A stretch of DNA of 15,142 nucleotides from an uncultured Megasphaera sp. (GTDB lineage Bacteria; Bacillota; Negativicutes; Veillonellales; Megasphaeraceae): positions 1-15,142 of the forward strand of contig CABQJB010000027.1 of NCBI GenBank assembly GCA_902464195.1, in the 5' to 3' direction. The number at the start of each line of letters is the position of its first letter. The stretch's first letter is position 1. Positions 8,363-13,417 of this stretch are shown here, one piece after another. A program made the translations under genes and the position numbers. The notes beneath the pieces were generated by a model. It worked only from the letters and a program-made list of their open reading frames with translations. It was not told where the DNA came from and did no database searches.

Positions 8363-8779
8363 ATGAGAATTTTAGGACTCGATGTCGGTTCCAAGACCAT
8401 CGGTGTCGCCTGCAGCGATGCCTTGCTGATTACGGCACAGGGCGTAGAGACGATCCGCCGTAAATCCGATGAAGCAGACTTTGCCCGTCTGCGCGAACTG
8501 ATCAAAGAAAAAGAAGTACACCGCATCGTCGTAGGCAAGCCGCGTCATATGAACGGTGACTACAGCGATAATATGAAGAAAATCGAAGAATTCGTCGAAC
8601 GATTCCAGCAAACCGTCCCGGATATAGACATTGTCTATTGGGATGAACGCCTGACGACCGTTATGGCCCAGAATGTATTAAAGGAAGGCAATGTGCGGCG
8701 CGAAAAGCGCAAGCAGTTTGTCGATAAAATGGCAGCAATCCTTATTTTACAGAATTATTTAGACGCTCATGCTCATTAA
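8363..8779 (+). CDS. ruvX: RuvX/YqgF family RNase H-fold putative Holliday junction resolvase
   Basis: 138 aa, standard family length. The RNase H-like fold is shown by the first strand LGLDVGSKTIGVA with Asp7, the VVGKP loop, WDER with Asp94/Glu95, and the C-terminal acidic helix with Asp121 (DKMAAILILQNYLD). Family members have been linked to Holliday junction resolution and to pre-16S rRNA 5'-end maturation; the latter has good support in E. coli. The glycine-proline loop reads GKPRHMNG rather than the more usual GLP-x-x-M-x-G. The ribosome binding site AGGAG overlaps the ireB stop, so the two genes are tightly coupled. Confidence 0.94.
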   Translation: MRILGLDVGSKTIGVACSDALLITAQGVETIRRKSDEADFARLRELIKEKEVHRIVVGKPRHMNGDYSDNMKKIEEFVERFQQTVPDIDIVYWDERLTTVMAQNVLKEGNVRREKRKQFVDKMAAILILQNYLDAHAH

Positions 8780-8790
8780 GGAGGACTACT

Positions 8791-9063
8791 ATGTCGGAAG
8801 AAATGAACAACGAATTGGAAGAAGTCATCATTGTGACCGCTACCGATGACCAAGGCAACGAAGTGGAATATCAGGAAGTACAGCGCCTCGACCTCGATGG
8901 TAAAGTATTCGCCCTGCTCGTCGAAGTCACGGAAGACGAAGAAGGCGGCGATGCCATCATCGCCCGCGTCGACCAGGAAGACGGCGAAGACGTCTACGTC
9001 GCACCGACGGACGAAGAATTCGACGCAGCCAATGCAAAATTCGATGAACTCTTAGATGAATAA
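8791..9063 (+). CDS. DUF1292 family protein
   Basis: A 90-aa, very acidic protein of the DUF1292 family (Bacillus YrzB-like), function unknown. The visible pattern is a beta-rich core (EVIIVTATDDQGNEVEY, then KVFALLVEVTEDEEGGDAII) and an acidic C-terminal helix. No cysteines and no membrane segment. It begins 11 bp after ruvX with a strong ribosome binding site (AAGGAGG) and is the last gene before a terminator. Its position at the end of the alaS-ireB-ruvX cluster is the conserved one, which supports the family call more than any catalytic feature. Confidence 0.92.
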   Translation: MSEEMNNELEEVIIVTATDDQGNEVEYQEVQRLDLDGKVFALLVEVTEDEEGGDAIIARVDQEDGEDVYVAPTDEEFDAANAKFDELLDE

Positions 9064-9074
9064 GTAATTGAAGA

Positions 9075-9120
9075 GAGCGTCACAGGAAGGCTTCTGTCGT
9101 CATGTGATGCTCCTTTCTTT
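9075..9120 (+). terminator. Terminator of the alaS-ireB-ruvX-DUF1292 operon
   Basis: GAGCGTCACA (9075-9084) pairs with TGTGATGCTC (9103-9112), 10 bp with one G-T pair. An inner GAAGGCTTC can form a small stem in the 18-nt loop. The tract CCTTTCTTT follows. Confidence 0.75.
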
Positions 9121-9123
9121 ATT

Positions 9124-9212
9124 GTTTGTAGTTCAGAGTTTGTAGTTTGTAGAAAAAGCCTTTAAATTGAGAGCCGTCTACTAGCCACTAACTGCTAACA
9201 ACTAACCACTTA
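9124..9212. repeat. Composite heptamer element with A/T-rich core
   Basis: 7-bp units of type GTTTGTA in phase (9124-9151), then a core at 9151-9183 starting AGAAAAAGCCTTTAAATT, then forward units CTACTAG, CCACTAA, CTGCTAA, CAACTAA, CCACTTA (9178-9212), leading straight into the hairpin at 9216. The 33-bp core matches the reverse complement of 12390-12422 at 28 of 33 positions, so the two sites are copies of one element. No gene is seen in the 196-bp gap 9064-9259. Confidence 0.8.
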
Positions 9213-9243
9213 AAAGGCGCTGTCTTCGTAGACGGCGCCTTTT
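9212..9243 (+). terminator. Intrinsic terminator directly upstream of the LysR gene
   Basis: A tract, then GGCGCTGTCT (9216-9225), loop TCGT, AGACGGCGCC (9230-9239), then TTTT (9240-9243). The 10-bp stem has one T-G pair. It ends 7 bp before the LysR ribosome binding site GGAGG (9251-9255) and 16 bp before the ATG, so any upstream promoter would have to read through it. It may be an attenuator for lysR or only the end of the repeat element. Confidence 0.8.
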
Positions 9244-9259
9244 ATCATAAGGAGGCCCC

Positions 9260-10153
9260 ATGGATTTACCGTCGATACAGCAGCTGCGGAATTTCGTCAT
9301 TTATGGGAAGTATGGCAATTTCACGACGGCTGCCAATGCCGCCAACATTACCCAGTCGGCTTTCAGTGCGCAGATGAAGAAACTGGAAGACCTCGTCGGC
9401 GTCCGCCTCATCGAGCGCTCGAACAGGGGAAGTCACCTGACGCCGGCTGGCAAGATGTTCTACACGAAAATAGCCCATATTTTGGGTGAATTAGAAGAGG
9501 CCATGAGCGAACTGCCCGGGCGGACGGGGAAGACCCAGCCCCTGTCGGTGGGAATCATGCTGTCCTTAGGTGACGTCCACATGAACCGCCACCTCGCTTA
9601 TTTCCAGGAACACCACAGCGGTGCCTCTTTCCGGGTCTACAACCTGGAAGTCCGGGAGATGATCCAGTGGCTGAAAGAGGATAAACTGGATATCGTATCC
9701 CTCTTTTATCTGCCGGCCTTGCACCTGGAAGACTATGAGAAGGTCTTTTTTGGCATCGAGAACCTCGTCTATTACGGACCGAACCTGGATCTGCCGGAAC
9801 ATGCCGTGACGCCGCAATACGTGGCATCTCAGCCATTGGCGCAGTATTCGCCGCAATACGAGATGAATAACTACATCAATCACTATTTTACGGCCCATGC
9901 CTGTCCGCCGCAGGAGACGCAGGCCTGGTTCTCCACGCCTTATGCCATGATGAATTATTGCCAGCAGAACCGCATTGGAGCTATTCTGCCGGAACGATTC
10001 CTCCAGGCCATGGGTATAGACGAAGGCTATTGCGGACTGGAACCGCCGCTGCGCCTGCCCTGTTATCTGGTCTATAAGAAGGACAATCCCAAGTACGCGA
10101 CGATTCAGGTTTTCGTAGACTATATCCGCCGTGTGTATCATATTAAAAAATAA
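9260..10153 (+). CDS. LysR family transcriptional regulator
   Basis: 297 aa, typical LysR length. The N-terminal winged helix-turn-helix (about 5-64) shows the family pattern IQQLRNF...NFTTAANAANITQSAFSAQ followed by KKLEDLVGVRLIER and LTPAG. The rest fits the periplasmic-binding-protein-like effector domain, although it is divergent and gives no ligand hint. The start is ATG 9260 with GGAGG 4 nt before it. No promoter is recognisable between the hairpin at 9212-9243 and the start, so expression probably depends on transcription through that hairpin. The MFS transporter gene follows on the same strand behind a terminator and is the obvious candidate target, by position only. Confidence 0.93.
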   Translation: MDLPSIQQLRNFVIYGKYGNFTTAANAANITQSAFSAQMKKLEDLVGVRLIERSNRGSHLTPAGKMFYTKIAHILGELEEAMSELPGRTGKTQPLSVGIMLSLGDVHMNRHLAYFQEHHSGASFRVYNLEVREMIQWLKEDKLDIVSLFYLPALHLEDYEKVFFGIENLVYYGPNLDLPEHAVTPQYVASQPLAQYSPQYEMNNYINHYFTAHACPPQETQAWFSTPYAMMNYCQQNRIGAILPERFLQAMGIDEGYCGLEPPLRLPCYLVYKKDNPKYATIQVFVDYIRRVYHIKK

Positions 10154-10160
10154 TGATAAA

Positions 10161-10203
10161 GGTATCTGCCATCATAAAAAACGATGGCAGGTATCTTTTT
10201 TTT
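10161..10203 (+). terminator. Strong intrinsic terminator after the LysR gene
   Basis: GGTATCTGCCATC (10161-10173) pairs with GATGGCAGGTATC (10183-10195) over 13 bp, with two G-T pairs and an A-rich 9-nt loop, followed by eight T (10196-10203). Confidence 0.93.
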
Positions 10204-10206
10204 GCG

Positions 10207-10236
10207 TTATACAAGATGGGGGAGAAGGTGTAGAAT
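10207..10236 (+). promoter_or_regulatory. Weak predicted promoter of the MFS gene
   Basis: TTATAC at 10207-10212 and TAGAAT at 10231-10236 with an 18-bp spacer. The -35 match is poor, as expected for a promoter that needs an activator such as the LysR protein encoded next door. The start would be near 10243, leaving about 30 nt of leader. Confidence 0.4.
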
Positions 10237-10272
10237 CTAGCTTGCAAATACGAAAGGAGCAGTGAATACACA

Positions 10273-11478
10273 ATGTCGAATCAATCCCTTTGGAACAAAG
10301 ACTTCCTTCTCGACACAGGTATCAATTTTGTAGTCTATCTCATTTATTATTTATTGATGGTTATCATTGCCGTCGTCGCCAAAGACCAGCTGCATGCCTC
10401 TCTCGGTGAAGCCGGCCTGGCTTCGGGCATCTTCATTGTCGGCACCTTGCTGGCACGCTTACAGTTCGGCAAAGCCATTGAATTGTATGGCCGCCGCAAA
10501 TCGCTGTATGGCGGGATTATCCTTTATTTTGTAACGACATTATTATATTTTTATATCCCCAATCTCGCTATTCTCTTTGCTATCCGTTTCCTCAACGGCA
10601 TGGCCTATGGCATCGTTTCGACAGCGACGAACACCATTGTCGCTTCCTGTATCCCGGCAGAAAAGCGGGGAGAAGGCATCAACTACTACGGCCTGAGCAC
10701 CAGCCTGGCCGCTGCCGTCGGTCCTTTCTTAGGCATGTTCCTCATCGTCGTCACGAACTTCACCTTTATCATCACACTCTGCGCCGTCCTCGTCGGCTTG
10801 TGCATGATTGGCTGCATCGCTCTTCATATCGACGAAATCACCCTTACGTCTGAACAGGTTGCCAAGATGAAAGCCATGAGCCTCGACAATTACGTCGAAT
10901 ATCGTGTCATGGTCATCTCCGTCATCGGCTTTTTCATGGGCTTCGCTTATTCCAGCGTCCTCACTTTCCTGGCCGCTTATGCCCGTGAAATCAACCTGGT
11001 CCAGGCCGGTACGTTCTTCTTCGTCGTCTATGCCGTCGTCATTACCATCACTCGTCCGATGACGGGCGTCATCTTCGACCACAAAGGCGAAAATTACGTC
11101 CTCTATCCCTGCTACATCTGCCTGGCCATCGGCTTGTTCCTCCTCAGTATTACCGGTGCTTCGTGGCAGTTGCTCTTATCGGGCGTCTTCGTCGGCCTCG
11201 GCTATGGCACGTTCATGTCTAACGGTCAGGCCGTCTGCATCAAACTGACGCCGTCGTACCGCATCAGCGTCGCCTTGTCGACGTACTTCGTCGCCCTCGA
11301 CCTCGGCATCGGCGTAGGCCCGTATGTCCTCGGCAGCCTCCACGGCCTGCTCACTTTCCCCCAGCTCTATGCCGTCGCTGCTATCGTAGCCATTGCCTGC
11401 TTCATCATGTACCATGCTTTCTACGGCCGTAAAATCAATCTCATCAACCGGGCCGTCCGCATCTACATCCACGCATAA
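10273..11478 (+). CDS. MFS family transporter, 12 predicted membrane segments
   Basis: 401 aa, a standard major facilitator length. Hydrophobic segments can be counted to 12 in two halves of six, with a longer cytoplasmic link near 190-215. The loop between segments 2 and 3 holds a motif-A-like GKAIELYGRRKS, typical of drug:H+ antiporter and related MFS groups. The substrate cannot be read from the sequence. AAAGGAG at 10253-10259 is 13 nt from the ATG, longer than usual; no better in-frame start exists. It follows the LysR gene behind a terminator and has its own weak promoter, which fits LysR control. Valine codons are almost all GTC, as in the housekeeping genes here, so recent transfer is not suggested. 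Confidence 0.92.
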   Translation: MSNQSLWNKDFLLDTGINFVVYLIYYLLMVIIAVVAKDQLHASLGEAGLASGIFIVGTLLARLQFGKAIELYGRRKSLYGGIILYFVTTLLYFYIPNLAILFAIRFLNGMAYGIVSTATNTIVASCIPAEKRGEGINYYGLSTSLAAAVGPFLGMFLIVVTNFTFIITLCAVLVGLCMIGCIALHIDEITLTSEQVAKMKAMSLDNYVEYRVMVISVIGFFMGFAYSSVLTFLAAYAREINLVQAGTFFFVVYAVVITITRPMTGVIFDHKGENYVLYPCYICLAIGLFLLSITGASWQLLLSGVFVGLGYGTFMSNGQAVCIKLTPSYRISVALSTYFVALDLGIGVGPYVLGSLHGLLTFPQLYAVAAIVAIACFIMYHAFYGRKINLINRAVRIYIHA

Positions 11479-11511
11479 TACGCAATTACAATAGATCCTA
11501 TCCCCAGATTC

Positions 11512-11551
11512 GAGGGCTTGTCGCACGACGACAAGCCCTCTTCAAGTTGTT
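11512..11551 (+). terminator. Hairpin terminator after the MFS gene
   Basis: GAGGGCTTGTCG (11512-11523), loop CACGA, CGACAAGCCCTC (11529-11540): a perfect 12-bp stem. The following TTCAAGTTGTT is only moderately T-rich. The CTTGTC stem resembles the hairpin at 12332. Confidence 0.65.
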
Positions 11552-11553
11552 AG

Positions 11554-11574
11554 CCCCTAGCCACGAACCACTGC
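11554..11574 (+). repeat. Short heptamer array, 3 units
   Basis: CCCCTAG, CCACGAA, CCACTGC in phase, 14 bp after the hairpin at 11512-11540. Here the hairpin precedes forward-oriented units, unlike the other sites. The array overlaps the likely -35 box of the next gene. Confidence 0.6.
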
Positions 11575-11587
11575 TTTCAGTTATAAT
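11558..11587 (+). promoter_or_regulatory. Predicted promoter of the thioredoxin-fold gene
   Basis: A perfect TATAAT at 11582-11587; the best -35 is TAGCCA (11558-11563) with an 18-bp spacer, which falls inside the heptamer array. The start would be near 11594, about 24 nt before the ATG. Confidence 0.5.
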
Positions 11588-11617
11588 AGTAAGAAAATGG
11601 GAGAAAGGGGAGAGACC

Positions 11618-12166
11618 ATGACCATCAAGACGAGAATTCTGGCCGGCCTGGCTTGTATCTGTCTGATACTGACGGCTTTTTTCTGGCCTGGCAAAGAAGA
11701 AGATGCCTATAGTTCCGACGTCGTCAGGGAAGCGGAAGAAGTGAGCGAAAGGGAAACGGAAATGTTGGCACCTGATGAATCCTTGCAGGCTTCGGATGGA
11801 GAGGATATACGCTTGCAGACCTTGTATAACCAGAAGCCGGTCTGCCTCTTTTTCTGGGCTGCCTGGAGCAGCGACAGCCTGCACCAGCTGGCTATCCTGG
11901 AGAGCGCCTATGCCCAGTACGGTCAGGCCATCTATTTCGTGACCATCCCCGTCGGACCGGACAGGGATGAGAGCCGGACCTATGTCGGCCAGCAGGGATA
12001 TCATCTGCCCCTATATGGCGCCCGGAAACAGATGCTCAAGGAATACGGCGTCCACCAGGTCCCGCAGCTTATCTTCATCGCTCGCGGCGGCCAGATGACG
12101 CGCCCCTTTAATACCGTACTGAATGAACGTCAGGTGACATATGAAATCAAAAAAATGTTGAAATAA
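11618..12166 (+). CDS. Membrane-anchored thioredoxin-fold protein lacking the CXXC cysteines
   Basis: 182 aa. One N-terminal hydrophobic segment (about 6-24) acts as a signal anchor or signal peptide, followed by an acidic linker (about 26-60) and a TlpA/thioredoxin-like domain (about 60-182). The domain keeps the FFWAAW strand end and the cis-proline loop QVPQ, but the position normally WCxxC reads WSSDS: Ser84 and Ser87 replace both cysteines (codons AGC and AGC). It therefore cannot do dithiol exchange and may be a binding or scaffold protein in the envelope. The start is ATG 11618 because AAAGGGGAG lies just before it; the in-frame ATG at 11597 is upstream of that site. It has its own promoter and no operon partner. 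The gene is intact, so it is not an obvious pseudogene. Confidence 0.8.
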   Translation: MTIKTRILAGLACICLILTAFFWPGKEEDAYSSDVVREAEEVSERETEMLAPDESLQASDGEDIRLQTLYNQKPVCLFFWAAWSSDSLHQLAILESAYAQYGQAIYFVTIPVGPDRDESRTYVGQQGYHLPLYGARKQMLKEYGVHQVPQLIFIARGGQMTRPFNTVLNERQVTYEIKKMLK

Positions 12167-12180
12167 TTTTCCTATAGCCC

Positions 12181-12209
12181 TTGCCAAAGATAGGAAAATA
12201 GGTTATAAT
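12181..12209 (+). promoter_or_regulatory. Promoter of tRNA-Val copy 1
   Basis: TTGCCA (12181-12186), a 17-bp spacer and TATAAT (12204-12209). The start would be near 12216, giving a short 5' leader. Promoter and leader closely match those of copy 2. Confidence 0.85.
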
Positions 12210-12239
12210 AAATGAGTCGCACAGAGAAGTACAAAATAT

Positions 12240-12316
12240 GGGCGGTTAGCTCAGTTGGTTAGAGTATCTCGTTGACATCGAGGGGGTCGATGGTTCGAAT
12301 CCATTATCGCCCACCA
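12240..12316 (+). tRNA. tRNA-Val (anticodon GAC), copy 1
   Basis: 77 nt with encoded CCA. The acceptor GGGCGGT pairs with ATCGCCC (one G-T at 6:67), the D arm is GCTC/GAGT, the anticodon stem TCTCG/CGAGG has loop TTGACAT (anticodon GAC), and the T arm GATGG/CCATT has loop TTCGAAT. It reads GUC and GUU; GTC is the dominant valine codon in this window. It differs from copy 2 only at base 12307 (T versus C). Confidence 0.97.
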
Positions 12317-12325
12317 TATTGTGTG

Positions 12326-12362
12326 AAAAAAGGACTTGTCATATGATGACAAGTCCTTTTTT
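12326..12362. terminator. Bidirectional terminator after tRNA-Val copy 1
   Basis: Six A (12326-12331), GGACTTGTCAT (12332-12342), a 3-nt loop, ATGACAAGTCC (12346-12356) and six T (12357-12362). The perfect 11-bp stem and both tracts allow it to end the tRNA transcript on + and the merR transcript on -. Confidence 0.92.
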
Positions 12363-12489
12363 AGCAGTTAGTGGTTAGTGGCTAGTGGTTAGCAGATGGC
12401 TTTAAATTTAAAGACTTTTTCTGCGACCTGAGACCTGCAGGGCGCCCCTGACGAGTACGAGCTACGAGCCACGAACCACGAGCCACTAA
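12361..12489. repeat. Composite heptamer element between tRNA-Val and merR
   Basis: Complement-type units TTAGCAG, TTAGTGG, TTAGTGG, CTAGTGG, TTAGCAG (12361-12395), the A/T-rich core (12390-12422, a reverse-complement match to 9151-9183), a GC-rich spacer with GGGCGCCCC, then forward units GTACGAG, CTACGAG, CCACGAA, CCACGAG, CCACTAA (12455-12489). Read on the minus strand the order is units, core, inverted units, terminator, as at 9124-9243. It ends 6 bp from the merR stop codon. Confidence 0.8.
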
Positions 12490-12495
12490 TACCTG

Positions 12496-12849
12496 TCAAA
12501 ACTTCCCTTCGTCATACAGTTTGATTTTCCAGTTCAAGTGCTGCAGGGCTTCCTGGATGTCTTTTTGACGGCTTTCCAGGTGGTTCCTTTCATCTACCAG
12601 GATTTGACGGCGTGCTGCGCGGGTCGCATCGCCTTGCTGGAAGAGCTCCATGTATCGCGATAGGCCGTCGATGGAGACGCTGGCCGCACGCATACACTTG
12701 ATAAAGGAAATGGCGGCACAGTTTTCCTCGGTATAATCGCGGACGCCGTTCTTATCACGCGGGACATTGCGGATGAGTCCGATTTTTTCGTAATAGCGCA
12801 GCGTATCCGGCGAAAGCTGGAATTTTTCACTCACATCTTTTATCTTCAA
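12496..12849 (-). CDS. MerR family regulator, AdhR/NmlR-like
   Basis: 117 aa on the minus strand, starting at TTG (12849-12847) with AAGGAGGG 6 nt upstream. It has the MerR winged helix (SPDTLRYYEKIGLI at 13-26, then GVRDYTEENC) and a C-terminal dimerisation coiled coil (about 75-115). The segment FIKCMRAASVSIDGL matches the AdhR type of Bacillus, where Cys52 senses aldehydes or other electrophiles; Cys52 is present here at the same position, with an extra Cys44. Its own promoter has a 19-bp spacer holding a palindrome, the hallmark of MerR control, so autoregulation is likely. No partner gene such as an alcohol dehydrogenase lies in the window; the gene sits alone between two tRNA-Val genes. 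Confidence 0.9.
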   Translation of the reverse strand: MKIKDVSEKFQLSPDTLRYYEKIGLIRNVPRDKNGVRDYTEENCAAISFIKCMRAASVSIDGLSRYMELFQQGDATRAARRQILVDERNHLESRQKDIQEALQHLNWKIKLYDEGKF

Positions 12850-12869
12850 AGCAATCCCTCCTTGTCTTT

Positions 12870-12900
12870 ATTATACAGGCTGGAGTTGAGTTCAAGTCAA
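12870..12900 (-). promoter_or_regulatory. merR promoter with 19-bp spacer and operator palindrome
   Basis: Read on the minus strand: TTGACT (12900-12895), a 19-bp spacer and TATAAT (12875-12870). The palindrome GACTTGA-AC-TCAACTC overlaps the -35 box and spacer; its 7-bp arms match at 6 positions. An over-long spacer spanned by a dyad is the classic MerR-family target. Confidence 0.75.
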
Positions 12901-12927
12901 TAGAGGAAAAAATAATTAAAAATGGAC

Positions 12928-12956
12928 TTGCCAAAATAGGAGAAGTAAGTTATAAT
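12928..12956 (+). promoter_or_regulatory. Promoter of tRNA-Val copy 2
   Basis: TTGCCA (12928-12933), a 17-bp spacer and TATAAT (12951-12956), the same boxes and spacing as copy 1. It is divergent from the merR promoter, whose -35 box lies 28 bp away. Confidence 0.85.
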
Positions 12957-12986
12957 AAACGAGTCGCACAAAGAAATACGAAATAT

Positions 12987-13063
12987 GGGCGGTTAGCTCA
13001 GTTGGTTAGAGTATCTCGTTGACATCGAGGGGGTCGATGGTTCGAATCCATTACCGCCCACCA
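12987..13063 (+). tRNA. tRNA-Val (anticodon GAC), copy 2
   Basis: 77 nt with encoded CCA, identical to copy 1 except C at 13054, which turns the 6:67 acceptor pair into a standard G-C. Anticodon loop TTGACAT. The upstream leader GAGTCGCACAAAGAAATACG and the downstream CATATTGTGTG are also shared with copy 1, showing duplication of a whole transcription unit. Confidence 0.97.
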
Positions 13064-13080
13064 TATTGTGTGTGAAAAAA

Positions 13081-13109
13081 GAGCTGTCTTTATAGACAGC
13101 TCTTTTTTT
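13081..13109 (+). terminator. Intrinsic terminator after tRNA-Val copy 2
   Basis: GAGCTGTCT (13081-13089), loop TTAT, AGACAGCTC (13094-13102), seven T (13103-13109), with six A before the stem. The core is like those at 3042 and 9216. Confidence 0.92.
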
Positions 13110-13187
13110 GTGGCTAGTGGCTAGTTGTTCGTGGCTAGTACTTAGTGCTTTTACGAACCACGAGTCACGAACTACGAACCACTATCA
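13110..13187. repeat. Composite heptamer element upstream of the pan leader
   Basis: Phased complement-type units GTGGCTA, GTGGCTA, GTTGTTC, GTGGCTA, GTACTTA (from 13110), a short T-rich middle, then forward-type units CGAACCA, CGAGTCA, CGAACTA, CGAACCA (about 13154-13181). The halves are inverted and could form an imperfect hairpin. On the minus strand the forward array leads into the 13081 hairpin, as at the other sites. The gap 13110-13417 (308 bp) holds this repeat and then the pan promoter and leader; no gene is seen. Confidence 0.75.
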
Positions 13188-13207
13188 TACTCTATTCCTA
13201 AAAGTTA

Positions 13208-13237
13208 TTGGTAAAATTTTCACGAATGTAGTATCCT
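13208..13237 (+). promoter_or_regulatory. Weak predicted promoter of the pantothenate operon
   Basis: TTGGTA (13208-13213), an 18-bp spacer and TATCCT (13232-13237). The boxes are imperfect, but the position fits a transcript that contains the whole structured leader starting near 13244. Confidence 0.4.
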
Positions 13238-13245
13238 GTACATGT

Positions 13246-13417
13246 GATTCGGGTTGGACGGAATCTTTTGGGATCCGTACCGTAAAAAATCCGGGTCAAC
13301 TATCATCATAATTTTATAGCATATCGCTTGGATCGAAAGACCGGGACGAATTCTTGTAAACGTAGGCTTTTTACGCGCATTCCCGGGAGGAGTGCGCTTT
13401 TTTTTGAGGGAGTTATC
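13246..13417 (+). promoter_or_regulatory. Structured 5' leader, candidate riboswitch or attenuator of the pan operon
   Basis: Three pairings can be seen. Hairpin 1: ACGGAATC (13258-13265) with GATCCGT (13272-13278), leaving one bulged A. Pairing 2: CCGGGTC (13291-13297) with GACCGGG (13339-13345), 6 of 7 pairs. Pairing 3: CCGGGA (13341-13346) with TCCCGG (13381-13386), which invades the terminator stem at 13375-13397. Pairings 2 and 3 share bases, and pairing 3 excludes the terminator, so the leader can switch. The known 'pan' RNA motif upstream of pantothenate genes has hairpins with bulged adenosines, so hairpin 1 might belong to it, but I cannot confirm the consensus. No T-box sequence (TGGNACCGCG) is found. 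Confidence 0.55.
13375..13405 (+). terminator. Leader terminator just upstream of the DUF2520 gene
   Basis: GCGCATTCC (13375-13383), loop CGGGA, GGAGTGCGC (13389-13397), 9 bp with one T-G pair, then eight T (13398-13405). The ribosome binding site GAGGG begins at 13406 and the ATG at 13418, so this terminator must be bypassed for any expression. Confidence 0.9.

Noticed and set aside
12240..13063. Genomic island integrated at tRNA-Val
   Set aside because: Both tRNA copies are full-length with their own promoters, the intervening DNA holds only merR and a repeat, and there is no integrase.
13108..13311. 67-codon + strand frame between tRNA-Val copy 2 and the pan operon
   Set aside because: Its start lies in the T tract and heptamer repeat and its body covers the pan promoter and leader; no ribosome binding site and low-complexity translation.
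13246..13417. T-box leader for the pan operon (tempting because tRNA-Val and a valine-pathway substrate are near)
   Set aside because: No T-box antiterminator consensus and no recognisable Stem I with a specifier loop.
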